A stretch of DNA of 64,000 bases. Origin: Adiantum capillus-veneris (taxonomy: Eukaryota; Streptophyta; Polypodiopsida; Polypodiales; Pteridaceae). How positions within the stretch are numbered: the first letter of the stretch is position 1; each line of letters opens with the position of its first letter. The stretch is from the NCBI GenBank assembly GCA_014529385.2, contig CM043952.1, forward strand, positions 57,644,119-57,708,118. Direction: 5' to 3'. Both the position numbers and the translations under genes were made by a program. The notes beneath the pieces were generated by a model. That model did not search any database. It was not told the DNA's origin and saw nothing but the letters and a program-made list of their open reading frames with translations. This document shows positions 23,051-33,978 of this stretch, piece by piece.

Positions 23051-23814
23051 AGAGAAAACCATAAAGAGCCTCTGAAAACACCACAAGTGTTTCCAAATCC
23101 AATCCAAGACCCCCAAGATAAACCGTAGGGGCAAAAAGGGAAGAATCGTAAAAAGAAGATTGGGACGTACCCAAACCCAGTAGACGAGATTGAGCAGGTG
23201 AAACATCTAAGAGGTTTAGTGGAGGAGACTCAAAGGAAACTAGAACCAGAACCCATGCATGTCAAAATTCATGACACAGTGTTTCCCATGCAAGTTCATC
23301 CACCCCACATGAACAATAGACAGTTAGCCATACCTAGTATCATTCAAGAAGGGAGTGAGGACGGGACATCAGAAAGTGAGCATACACCTTTCTTGTTGGA
23401 AAGGATGTTTAACGAAGGAATACCTGATCCCATTGAGGAATATGAGATTCCATCCTCACCAGTTCCTAGTCAAGGACCTACACCCTGCAAAATGCCAATG
23501 AATGTTGCCAAACTAGTGGACTTCATGTCTTCTGAGGTCCGAACCATGATCAAAGCAAAGCTGTATGGAGATCCTGAGTTATTCCTTGCACTTCGAGCAT
23601 TCCTTAACGGAGAGCTACAAACGGGATTACTGCAGTTTGCGAAACCAAATAGGCCTGACTCGATTATGATTGATGAGGAAAATCATGTGCAATCACTTGA
23701 CTTAGATGGACACGAGTCTGTGATCGAGGTACCCATTAACGAATTAGGGCAGTATTTTGAAGGCGACGAGTCTAATGCGACCCTACCCGTCACTACCAAG
23801 GGATTAACTATAAA

Positions 23815-24110
23815 GTGAATTCTTGATGGTGGTGCGGGAGTTAGAATCGTTACAAAAGATTATTGGGAATCCATGGGAAAACCCCGCCTCAGTGTTACTA
23901 ACATTGTGGTAAAGATGGCAAATGGTACCATAGCCAAACCTATGGGGATGCTCAAGGATCTTAAGATCAAAGTTCTAGGACACAAGGTACGACATACGTT
24001 CATTGTAATGGATTTCTCTAAACACCTTATGTCATATGAAATGATTTTAGGACGACCATTCATGAGGGAAGCACAAATGGTTCATGATTGGTCTAAAAAT
24101 CATGTCTATT
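23815..24110 (+). pseudogene. E1 first protease domain
   Basis: The block has ILDGGAGVRIVTKDYW, KMANGTIAKPMGML and MILGRPFMREAQMVHDW. It aligns motif by motif with the proteases of A and C (LDSGAG, LQL-DG/EG, LGRPFMR). It lies between gag and the acidic linker. It belongs to a broken fossil. Confidence 0.75.
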
Positions 24111-24469
24111 TGCAATTCCAAGACTCTGTCCTTAGAGTAGATTTGGTGACTGGTAAGGTACACCCCTTAGGGAGTAAAACCATTATTGATCATCGCTCTG
24201 ACACCACAGTTCACTCGGCCCCACTACAATATTGTTACACTTGTAAGAAGGATACAGACATTGGCCAAGATTCTCCTTACATGGATGTGTTACCGGGTAT
24301 GACGGAGTCAGACAACGTAGACTGGGTACACCTAGCTGCAACCATAGATACCTGGGGAAATAGAGGAACCACTTGGGTCACACCAGAGGGGGAAGAGGTA
24401 CCACAAATTGCACCTCTGAACATGATAAGTGCCATACATGCATCTTCTAAGGGCAAGGCAATTGTAGAC

Positions 24470-24790
24470 CAATCTGACAGTGACACCGATAGCTCAATAG
24501 AAGACTTTGATCAACACGACTCAGACACTGACTCCCAGAGTGAAACGGATTCTGAATCTCATGAATTAGAGAGTGGATCAAGTTCAGAGTCAAAACATTC
24601 GGAAGGACCGAGCACATCAACCGATGATAGCTCCTCCGAGAGTGAAGAGGACACCAACGAGGACTCCTTTAGTGAGCCAGATCTAAATGCAAATCAAAAG
24701 CAGGTCTCAAATAAGAAAAAGAAAAACTTTAAGAGGCGTCGATATCGAGCCAATGTACGTGCTAGGATAAAAAAGAAGAGATACTCAGCA
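24470..24790 (+). pseudogene. E1 acidic-then-basic linker before RT
   Basis: About 80 residues are dominated by Ser, Asp and Glu (for example SDSDTDSSIEDFDQHDSDTD). A strongly basic run follows (KKKKNFKRRRYRANVRARIK). The same charge switch occurs in elements C (about 59850-59650) and A (about 5300-4900). It may be a disordered spacer or a nuclear-targeting signal. Low-complexity composition limits any firmer claim. Confidence 0.55.
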
Positions 24791-25199
24791 GAATGGCTCA
24801 GTTATATAGGAGCATGTGATACTCATCGTAAATTGGTAGACGATTGGGGTGAATATCTCCAAAATGTTATGTGGTGTAGACCACGACCCATGACATAGCC
24901 CAATTAGAGATCATAGACAAGCCAAAGTTGAGCCGCACTGCAAGGAGACGTCAAAACCAAGAGTTAGCTTGACAACACAAGAAAGCAGAAATAGAAGCAC
25001 AGACCAAAGCACAACCAAAATCCACAGACTTGCATCCTGCACCAGAACATTTCAAATCTTACACCATAGGGGAAGCAAAGGTTGTGTACACAAAAGCCCA
25101 AAGAATACCTATCGATGGGAATAATGGAATTTATGATGGTCCGGCAATAGTTAAAGAAATAGAATTAGCCGACCCCGGTGAAGAATCAAAACCTGTTTT

Positions 25200-26640
25200 T
25201 ATTGCCCAAGACCTCACAGAAGTTGAAGAGGCGGTCCTCAAAGAGCTTCTCAAGGAACTCAAGGACATATTCGCTTGGACATACCATGATATGAAAGGTG
25301 TTCCACCTTCTGTGGTCCAACATACAATCCCTATGATTAGCACTGCGAAGCCCGTACAACAAAGACCCTACCCGATGAATCCTAAGTACGCAAAGATCAT
25401 TCAAGAAGAACTAGAAAAGCTTATCAAATGTGGGTTCATATATCCTATTGAACACTCTGAATGGGTGTCTCCAATAGTTATCATGCCAAAAAATAATGGG
25501 AAACTCAGGGTGTGCGTGGACCTCAAAAAAGTTAATGCAGCTACTAGAAGAGACCATTACCCCCTACCATATTCCGAACATGTACTCGAAAGAGTTGCAG
25601 GCAAGGAAGCTTATAGCTTTCTAGATGGGTACTCAGGCTACAACCAAATCACGATAGCGCTAGAGGACCAAGCTAAAACTGCCTTCATCACAGAATTTGG
25701 CGTGTTTGCATTTCGTGTGATGACTTTTGGCTTAACAAATGCCCCTGCTACATTCCAACAATTAATAAACACTGCTTTTAAAGAATAATTGAGAGAGTTT
25801 TGTGAAGCTTTTTTAGACGACCTTTGTGTTTACTCTTCTTGGAAAGAACATCTATCATGTTTGCGGAAGGTGTTTGAAAAGTGTAGGTTATATCGTATCT
25901 CATTGAACCCGTTTAAATGCCAATTTTGGGTCAAGCATGGAGTTATTTTAGTGCATATAGTATCTAAGAATGGTATCTCAACCGATGAGAGCAAAATTAA
26001 AGTGATTCTAGAGTTACCACCACCAACCAATTACAAGGGAGTTCAAAGGTTCATGGGACACGTGGGTTATTATCGATGGTTTATTTTATTTTTTGCTGAG
26101 ATAGCACGTCCTTTGTACAAGCTTCTCATTGAATTTAAATGGACTGAAGTGTGTGAACAGACCTATGAACAATTGAAGAAAACACTAGCAAGTGCTCCGA
26201 TTTTAAGGACACCTAACTGGTCATTTTCCATGTGCATATTGATGCATCAAACTTTGCTATTGGGTGTGTTCTCACTCAACCAGGAGAACATAAATTGGAC
26301 TATCCCATTAGCTTTGCAAGCCGTCAATTGAACGATGCTGAAAGGAACTACACCACTACAGAGCGAGAAGGTTTAGCAATGGTTTATGCAGTAAAGAAAT
26401 TTCGCTACTACCTTTTGGTAAACAAGTTTGTGTTTTATGTGGATCATCAAGCGTTGCTGTATCTGGTAAACAAGCCATGCTCCACAGGAAGAATCACACG
26501 ATGGTTGTTAATTCTTCTGGAGTTTGATTTCACGATTGTAGTGAGACCCGGTAAAAGGCACGTCATGGCTGATCATTTGTCTCGCATACCCAATGGTGAA
26601 GCCCCTACAGGAGTTGATGATGAATTACCCGATACTTCCC
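25200..26640 (+). pseudogene. E1 reverse transcriptase and RNase H
   Basis: RT landmarks are VQHTIPM, EHSEWVSPIVIMPKNNGK, VCVDLKKVNAATRRDHYPLP, FGLTNAPATFQQ and FLDDLCVYSS. The unusual CVDLKKVNAAT and HVLERVAGKE are shared with element C. RNase H follows (about 26220-26640) with RQLNDAERNYTTTEREGLAM, YVDHQALLYLVN and ADHLSRI. Only one RNase H is present, so E1 is not a Tat element. Breaks are present. Confidence 0.85.
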
Positions 26641-26699
26641 TATTCATAGTTGAGACTATTCCTGAATGGAGTGAGAACATTGTTAACTTTTTAGTGAAT

Positions 26700-27930
26700 G
26701 GTTTTCCACCCAAGGAACTTTGTAAGGATATCGCTCGAAGGCTAGTAAAAGAATGTGAACCCTATTTTTTCATTGCCGGAACTCTGTATAGACTAGGCGA
26801 GGACGATATTCTTAGGCGTTGTGCCCGCGAGGATGAATATTTGTATATCTTGCAAGAAGCACATATGGGCATAGCAGGAGGACATTTTTCAGGAGACCTG
26901 ACTGCTAGAAAGGTGCTGCAATCAGGCTATTGGTGGCCAACTTTATTTAAGGATGCATCACTTTTTACAAAAGGGTGTGATGAGTGCCAACGTTACAAGA
27001 CCACACATCGCAAAGATAGAATGCCCTTACATCCTATTAAAGTAACCCAACCATTTGAAAAATGGGGCTTAGACTTTGTAGGTCCAATTAGTCCCGCAGC
27101 TTGCAACACTCAATCTCGATATATTCTAGTTGCTACGGACTATGTAACAAAGTGGGCTGAAGCTAAGGCTTCACAAAAAGCTGACGCGAGGACAACAGCT
27201 AAGTTTCTTTTTGAGAACATTATCACAAGATTTGGTTGACCTTTTGAAATTGTTAGTGATAATGGTACCCATTTTATAAATGAGGTAATAAGAAAGCTTA
27301 CCACGACCTTTATGATATCCCACCATAAGTCTACACTTTATTACCCGCAAGCTAATGGACAAGCCGAGAGCACCAACAAGACTCTAATCTCTATTTTAAC
27401 CAAGACGGTAGAAGCTCATCGCACTGATTGGGATTTGAAGTTGACATCTGCTCTATGGGCTTATCGTACTGCTTATGAAGTGGCTATTAATTGTACGCCA
27501 TTCAAAATGGTATACGGCCAAGAAGCGGTTATGCCTTGGGAGTTTGTCATTCCTAGTCTTAGGGTAGCTTCGCAAGAAGGATAGAATGGTAACCCCTTAA
27601 CCGAGCGTTTGTATATCTTAGAAAAACTAGACGAAGAGAGACAGCTGGCTGTGCAAAATGCTCTTGTGGAAAAGGATAGGAGAAAGAAGTGGTTTGATCG
27701 CCATGTGAAGGACAAGGACATCAAAGTTGGTGATAAAGTCCTTATGTATGGAGTACGTAAAGAGAAGAAAAAGTTGAAATATGCTGGTAAAGGACCATAT
27801 AGAGTATGTGAAATTACCCCACAAGGTACCCTTCATGTGGAAACTGTTGATGGAGTTGAAACCATTGGATTCCTCAATGGGAGTAAATTCAAAAGATATT
27901 ATGATCCTTTAAGCCAAGAAGAACTACGGG
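26700..27930 (+). pseudogene. E1 integrase
   Basis: The single zinc-binding module has AHMGIAGGHFSGDLTARK and CDECQRYKT. The core has WGLDFVGPISPAA, IVSDNGTHF and YYPQANGQAEST. The C-terminal part has KVGDKVLMYG and KYAGKGPYRVCEI. The second protease-like domain follows in the same reading direction. Confidence 0.8.
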
Positions 27931-28059
27931 CCATTCATCAAAAGAAGGCCGCCAAAGCACAAACCGAGTTAAAGAAGATACAAGCTCAAGCTGAGGCTAA
28001 GGAGCGACAACAACGTATAAGACAAAAACGAGAGGCTAACCTTGGAGTCACAAATGCAT

Positions 28060-28430
28060 TCCACGTGGAAATCAAAGAGGATGGGTTGGACTCTGACACA
28101 CCTCTACGATACCCTATTGAGTTAAATAGTGCCTATGAAAAAGTGCTATATAACGCCTTATTGGACACGGGTGCTAAATATAATCTGCTATCCTATGGGG
28201 TGTGGTGTCAGTTAGGGAAGCCACCTCTATCTGAGAGTATTATCCAAGTCAAGGGTGTCAACAAGAAAAAAAATACGGTTTTTGGAATCTGGCACACTTC
28301 TGTCAGTTATGAAAATGGAATTGTAGCTCAAGACTTTTTGGTCATGCCTACTGGAACTTTGGAGGGTAATATAAACCTAGGACGCACGTGGATGATAGCC
28401 ACCAAATGCACTATTGATTGGGGGACTGGG
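28060..28430 (+). pseudogene. E1 second retropepsin-like domain after integrase
   Basis: Downstream of the integrase C-terminal part lies a block with YPIELNSAYEKVLYN, then ALLDTGAKYNLLSYGVW (LLDTGA at about 28157-28178), a mid-domain GIWHTSVSYENG, QDFLVMPTGTLEG, and NLGRTWMIATKCTIDW. It has the order of a retropepsin: D-T-G-A loop, hydrophobic core, LGR-W end. It is distinct from the first protease at 23815. The matching domain in element C (about 55830-55480) shows it belongs to the lineage. Function is unknown. It could be a second processing enzyme or a binding domain. Confidence 0.7.
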
Positions 28431-28469
28431 GGTGTCACAACGCAAAAACCAACTCTTATCCCTACCACT

Positions 28470-29270
28470 CAAGCCATAGTCCCCGAGATATTGCCTAAGG
28501 AAATAAAACCCAAGACATTGCATGTCCAGGAGGTTGAACCATACGTCCCCATAGCCCAACTCTCTAGATCTTCAACTGATGTAGTTGAAAGAAAGCTTGA
28601 GACACACAAGAACCATCCTAATATAACAAAGAAATCATACAAGTGGGTCCCTAAAGCTTCTTTAGTAGCCATGGCTGATGCTAAAAAACGGAAGCCTCGT
28701 AAGAAACGTCCCACTCGCTCCAAGAAATGTAAGAAAACGTGGCACTGGATTCCTAAACGACTATTAAAAGCCCAAGGATACTATAAAGGAAATGATCAAA
28801 TCTGGGTGCCCAAACGTAAATTGTAATCTTACCTGTCACATGGCCCATGTAAACCCAATCCTGTGGCTCCAAAACAAATTGAAAATTGTGGAAAGGAAAA
28901 AATCACGGAATGCGACACACCTTCTCCAGAGCTAGTTTGGGTACCAAAGAAAGAACGATTTGTTCCACCTAGCTCAGGAACAGGAAAAGCAAATGAAGCT
29001 TCTTGCTCTTCATGTAGTTCCTGTACGGAAATAGAAGCTTCGACACAACCTCCACCTACCATTGTACATATCCATACAAGCAAGAAAGAGTTTGCACCTC
29101 CTGTTGTAGATTCACCACCTCCAATGTTGCAAATAAAATCATGGGAGAGTACCTTACCACCCTTGCAACTAGATGAAACACATAGGGTGATCGAAAACTA
29201 TTGGTTAAAGCCTTTACCCATAACAACTTGGAACAATTGGTTTCAAAAGGTGACGACATCATTCCAAAAG
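28470..29270 (+). pseudogene. E1 C-terminal tail with WxPK repeats
   Basis: After the second protease-like domain the tail is basic and repeats an aromatic-Pro-Lys motif: KWVPKASL, WHWIPKRLL, IWVPKRKL and VWVPKKERF. A Lys/Arg-rich run (KKRKPRKKRPTRSKKCKK) lies between them. Element C has KQIWIPKK and RIWIPKQK in the same place. It could bind nucleic acid, by composition only. Confidence 0.6.
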
Positions 29271-29283
29271 GTATGATCTACCC

Positions 29284-29298
29284 AAGGAAGGGGGGAGT
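29284..29298 (+). promoter_or_regulatory. Internal polypurine tract in E1
   Basis: AAGGAAGGGGGGAG follows the end of the pol tail and is followed by TGTTTGCTGACATCC, which resembles an LTR start. The terminal tract at 31299-31311 has the same AGGAAGGGGGG core. It may be a central priming site or the trace of an older LTR end. Confidence 0.5.
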
Positions 29299-29368
29299 GT
29301 TTGCTGACATCCGTCATTCACTTGCTTCCCTCTCAACCTTCCTCCCTGACCTCTCAATCTCCAATCTT

Positions 29369-29378
29369 AGGGAATGTA
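29369..29378 (+). promoter_or_regulatory. TATA-like box after the internal polypurine tract
   Basis: TATATATAAG lies about 75 bp after the internal polypurine tract and before an A-rich stretch and the small ORF at 29588. It could be a promoter for that ORF or part of an LTR remnant. Confidence 0.35.
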
Positions 29379-29587
29379 TATATAAGCGTTATACTCACAA
29401 AAACAAGATAAAAAAGTAAAAGAGCAAGAGCCATAACACAAAATAATAAAAACAAATTATGCACAAGAACACGACCCTTGTAATATTTGCACTCTAACCA
29501 TCATCTATTTGCGTGTACAGATATGGCTAGTACGCTAGAGTCACCACTCCTGCCTTGGGTGAGAGGTACCCTCGTTACTTTTCACAA

Positions 29588-29944
29588 ATGTTTCACATGG
29601 TCTTTCCAGTGCTTGCATGTGAATGGGATTTGATAGGTACGCTAGCATGTGAGAGGAATTTTGAGGAGTTAGAATGGCTGATACGTCTCTTGACCACGTC
29701 TGATCCATACTTAGTAGAGAGCGTTTCTCCCATTGCACAAGCCTACCCTTTTGACCAAGATGACTATAGGCGTCTAGTGACCTTCTTAGTAAACATGGGC
29801 ACCTATGATGAAGAAGAAAATTTACATGACTACACGGATGGCACATATGGTCTCATGGATGATGACTTTGTTTATCTCGACGACGAGGATAGGGGTTTAG
29901 CCTTAGGGTTTCCCCCCAACCTCTACAATATCCTATTCCCTTGA
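29588..29944 (+). CDS. Small acidic ORF between pol and 3' LTR of E1
   Basis: From its first ATG this frame gives about 118 residues with a helical, acidic composition (EELEWLIRLLTT, DDDFVYLDDEDRGLALGF). No transmembrane segment, signal peptide or known domain is seen, so I cannot call it env-like despite its env-like position. A GTGTACAG acceptor-like site lies at about 29513-29520. It could also be a decayed part of the element. Confidence 0.35.
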   Translation: MFHMVFPVLACEWDLIGTLACERNFEELEWLIRLLTTSDPYLVESVSPIAQAYPFDQDDYRRLVTFLVNMGTYDEEENLHDYTDGTYGLMDDDFVYLDDEDRGLALGFPPNLYNILFP

Positions 29945-30304
29945 CTCTTTAGGGGGGGTGCAAATAATTAGGTTAGGGTTCCTTATTTTTTTTGTTGTGT
30001 TCAATAAGTGTTGGTACCTTTTCCCACTAATGTGCCTCCTAGAGGTATTCCTTTTGTTTCCTAGTGTGTGCAGGAGCGTGTTGCTATTGATAGGATTTGG
30101 ACCTTCATGGAACCTTTCTCTCGTTCACACTTCAAATCAAGCACGACCATCAACACAAACAGGTGTTTTATGTCCATTAGCATTGCCCTTATCTTTTTGC
30201 ATCCATGTTTGTCTGCTTTGATTGTGATTGGTAGCATAATATTCATCGCATTTGCTTAGTATCAAACGTTTAATTCAATGTAATGTTTTGTCATAATCAC
30301 TTGT

Positions 30305-31045
30305 CTAGGTTTAAAAATCAAGCAGTCTGACTAAGCTAGTTTGACCAAGCTAGGTATTAGAAATCTTCTCTTAATACCATGGGCAATGCCTTCCTAATAA
30401 GCAATGGTTACTTAGGTTCTTAATCCGATTTAGGCAGCATTGTGTGAAATGTACTAGGGCTTTCTAGTGGGCTTAACCCTATTGACCTTTAGCTTAAGTA
30501 TTATAAAGGGAGTTTACTAATGTGATGAGCCTGGGGAGGGTAACAGTGTTATATGACCCCCCAAAGTTACAAAATTAAAATGCTGAAAATGAACAAACAA
30601 AAAATCAAAGTGCCACAATGTAAAATTTTAAGCTGGAAGAGAAATCCCTGCTTAAATTGGTACTTCACTCACATGTATCGCCTATGGTACTAGAGCCCTA
30701 GAGGTTCCCAGTGTGGGCGCTTTTCCTTGAAAAGCAAAAAACCCAAGGCATACAAAATAAGCACACACATCAAAATTGAATCAATGTGAAAAGACTTTGG
30801 GGGGTCAAAGAAAAGGTAATCAGTCAGGCGATGATTTCATGAGAAATTCCTTTTATCGTAGCTTAACTACAAGGTCTTCTAGGTATAGCCTCTAGTCAGC
30901 CCTTGAACATCAAATACTTGGCTCTCGCGATTAAACAACTTAATTGACCAGAGAAAATTGAGAAGTTACCCATGGTATTAATAGTCGAGCTCTAGAACCT
31001 TTTGACCGTTAAATTAGCGACCCCGGACTTGTTTAATTTTTTACC
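30305..31045. repeat. Long imperfect inverted repeat in E1 3' interval
   Basis: The left arm, about 30305-30567, is matched imperfectly by the reverse complement of about 30794-31045. The inner ends are exact for 14 bp (TGACCCCCCAAAGT at 30554-30567 and its complement at 30794-30807). Further out, TTAATACCATGGG near 30374 pairs with CCCATGGTATTAA near 30969. The loop is about 226 bp. It may be a captured foldback element or an RNA structure of E1. Confidence 0.6.
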
Positions 31046-31298
31046 TTTACATCTGTTTATGCATTTGATTATATTGCAATTTAATGTTTATTGCTGACAA
31101 ATTGTCTAAAATTCTGTTACCAATCAATTTGTCTGTCTATTGCATATGATTTTTAATTGTATATGAGAATGCAATTACTGTGGCAATGTTGTTTGATTTT
31201 GCAGTTATTGAAGAAGGCTACGCACATCCATGTCGACTGCTCTTCCATCTCGACGAACGAGCTTCAACTGGATAGCTTCTGAGGATGGAATCTACATC

Positions 31299-31311
31299 AG
31301 GAAGGGGGGCA
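31299..31311 (+). promoter_or_regulatory. E1 terminal polypurine tract
   Basis: AGGAAGGGGGGCA lies directly before the 3' LTR start TGTTAACCC. Confidence 0.8.
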
Positions 31312-31856
31312 TGTTAACCCTTACAGCACACAGACACCCTATGATCTATAAACGTTGTATTATTTAGAGTCAGGTACCGGGCTTGTCGGACCAATAGGAA
31401 CAAGGTAAGGGTAATCGCTGATGACAGGTGCACTCTAACTGGAATATTCAAGGAGTTAGTTGGCTAAGTATGGGCGCCCAAGTGTGAATGGGGTGAGCTC
31501 ATATAAAAGCCACTAAACCTAATTTTTACTCATTCTCTCATTGTGCAATAGAAGCCGCTCTTGCTCCATCTCCACCTTCTCCTTCACCATCTCCTTGTGT
31601 GTGTGTGTGTACGTGTGAGAGAGAGTGTGAGAGTGTGTGTGTGATCGAGTGTCGCGGCGGCACGACGGCGGCGAGGCGGTTGAGCGCGGCGTAGCGGCGT
31701 CTCCCTCTTCTTCGCAGCGCGGGAATCCTTCATTCGCAACTACGCAGGAAGGTGAGTGACACACCATTCTTCCTTGTGAGCTTGTCTGTTGTATGACTGT
31801 GTGCTAGGAGCCTTTGTGGCTCGCACACGGCGCGTAGCAAGTCCCTAGCCATGACA
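31312..31856 (+). repeat. E1 3' LTR
   Basis: Direct repeat of 7096-7642, beginning TGTTAACCC and ending ATGACA. TTTTG at 31857-31861 completes the target duplication. Confidence 0.9.
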
Positions 31857-33978
31857 TTTTGTTTCTTTTTCTTGGCTTGGGATCTAGTGATTACCTTGAT
31901 TGGAACAATCGGTTCACTCTCTGATGAGCTACTAGGTATCACTTGGACTACGTTTACCACTCTTTTACCCTTGGTTAAAGGACTTTTAGGACAATCTACC
32001 GAAAAGTATTCTCCCTTTTTGCAACATTGTATGCAATAGGTTTCAAATGGCTTGAGGTTTTTGTCAAGCTCTGGACATTCATTTTTCCAATGATCATCTT
32101 CACCATAGTTGTGACAGTTTTCCATTCTTGGATTAATCATGGATCTTATCATGGGAGGTTTGAAACCTTGATTAGCTACATAATAATTATTGTGAGCTCT
32201 AGTGGACATAAGTCACAGTTTCTTTCATTGGTGGTAGATGTGAATTATATCAATCTCCTTCTACCATTATTGTAGATGAACTAGGCTCCGCAAAGGATGT
32301 AACAGGCACTAATGCTTGTTCATCTATGACTCCTTTGGAGTGCATGTACTTTACATGCACTACATTATGTCCTGGGTACGGAGGTTGTTGACCCAACATA
32401 GGTTGAGGTATTTCCATACCCATTGGTGGTCTTTGAGCTTGGGCAATATTAGGCTCATATATGTACATGGGTTGTCCTTGTGGCCTCATAGGCACGTACT
32501 GAACAATCCCATCATACTTTGGTATGAAGTAGCACTTGTGGGTCTCATGGTTAGTCCATTTACCCTCAATTGCACACCATTTTTGTGGCCTAATTGATTG
32601 TCTCCGTTGAGGTATCCCTTCTCCTGGTCTCCTCATAGGTGCTCTTTGCATGTTGTTTATTCATTTGAAAAAATCTTTTATAGCTGAAAGCGGTGCTGTA
32701 GCAGCAGCCGTTCCCGCTTGTACTGGTTTAGTGGATGTTGTTTTCTCACTTTGGTTATCCTTAGGGACATCTTCTTCGTTAAAAATATCACAGTCGTCTC
32801 CTAATTCAATAGCATCCGACACACACTCTTCTAGAATTGTATGCTTTTTACTATAGAGTATAGCATGAAGTTCTTTGTTTAGCAGTCCCTCTAGAAACAA
32901 GGATATGAGTCATTCTTATACAGGTATCTCTAGACCTGGGCATCTGGAAATGTATTGTTTCATTCGAGTTGCACAATCCCTAACAGACTCACCATGTTTC
33001 TGTTTAAAGCTATAGATTTGAGCTACCGTATTATGTTTGATCCCCGTTTGGGAACAAGCAGCTACAAATCCTTGAGCTAATGTGTTCAAGTCCATGATTG
33101 ACCTTGGTGGAATGTTTTGGAACCATGTCAATGCTTTTCCTTCTAATGTCATTCCAAACCCCTCGAATTGAGTATGGAAATAGAATATACGTTCTGCTCT
33201 TAGAACTTGCTTAAAGCTTGCTAAGTGGTCATATGGATCCCCTAATCCACTGTATTTTCTGACCCATTTATGAAAATTAGCTGGTCTGACGCGTCTTTTG
33301 GTTCAACTCCCAATCTCTTGGCAGTTGGTCCTATCCCAAGTCCTTCAAACCAGTCTGTTGAAAATAGTGACTCGTGTAGCCCTGGACTGGCCTTAGTGTC
33401 ACCCGGTTTTCTACGTGATGAGGTGGTTTTTGGTTTCTTAACATTACTCTCAGATGATCTCTCACGGTGTTCATCTCTTGGAATTGTTTATGGTCCTTGT
33501 TTCAATATCCAATCCCTTATGGAATACCCTTGGTATTTGGTTTGCTCTACCTCCCCAGGAGTCATCATAACAAAGTTGTTGTTATAACAATCCCTAAATA
33601 GGTAGGTTGGTAGGACTGCTGATCTCTTATCTTTGATCTTGAAGATATAGATAATCTTCATGGACGTTAGTTGTTCTGATTTAGCATGCGAAGTCCACAT
33701 AAAATCTTTTACATTTCTATCCTCCCAACAATAGACTCCGATCCTAGGATTATTCGTACTAAGCCGTTTCAAAGGCTTCAAATCTACTTGATCGTATCCC
33801 TCGAATTCTAAAGTTGGTGGTCCTTGTTTTGATGACATATCTAGGATTATGGTGTTTACTTCTAACCCCCATTTGTCTATCACATCAGGGTTTTTGATTT
33901 GTACATACTGAGTTCCGTTTTTGTCCATGTACATTTTTCCTTGCTTGTTTGCCCTAATCTCTTCTTTGAACCCAATAC
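31857..33978 (-). mobile_element. Element A, gag side
   Basis: This is the other half of the minus-strand element split by E1. Right to left it shows: an N-terminal gag region (about 33934-33490); a capsid-like domain (about 33290-32916) with EGFGMTLEGKALTWFQ, GIKHNTVAQIYSFKQK and ESVRDCATRMK; a Pro/Gln-rich part; and zinc-knuckle stretches (about 32130-31960) with CPELDKN and CIQCCKKGEYFSVDC. A basic TRSQAKKKK follows at the E1 junction. The region has many breaks. Its right edge near 33978 meets the LTR-like end of element B, which likely inserted here. Confidence 0.7.

Larger units (their letters stand above)
7096..31856 (+). mobile_element. E1: Ty3-type LTR element with two protease domains
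   Basis: This element has both LTRs, a primer site, a polypurine tract and a 5-bp target duplication. It is 24,761 bp as it stands, and about 13.5 kb without the nested E2 (11125-22385). Order: 5' LTR 7096-7642, primer site 7647-7664, leader to 8844, gag 8845-11124 continuing 22386 to about 23050, protease about 23815-24110, acidic/basic linker, RT about 25200-26090, RNase H about 26220-26640, integrase about 26700-27590, integrase C-terminal part to 27930, second protease-like domain about 28060-28430, WxPK tail to about 29270, a 2-kb 3' interval, and the 3' LTR. The Asp-type primer site and RT suggest the non-chromovirus (OTA) side of plant Ty3. It is broken by several changes. The LTRs differ at about 17 sites by eye (about 3%), so it is of middle age. 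Confidence 0.9.
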
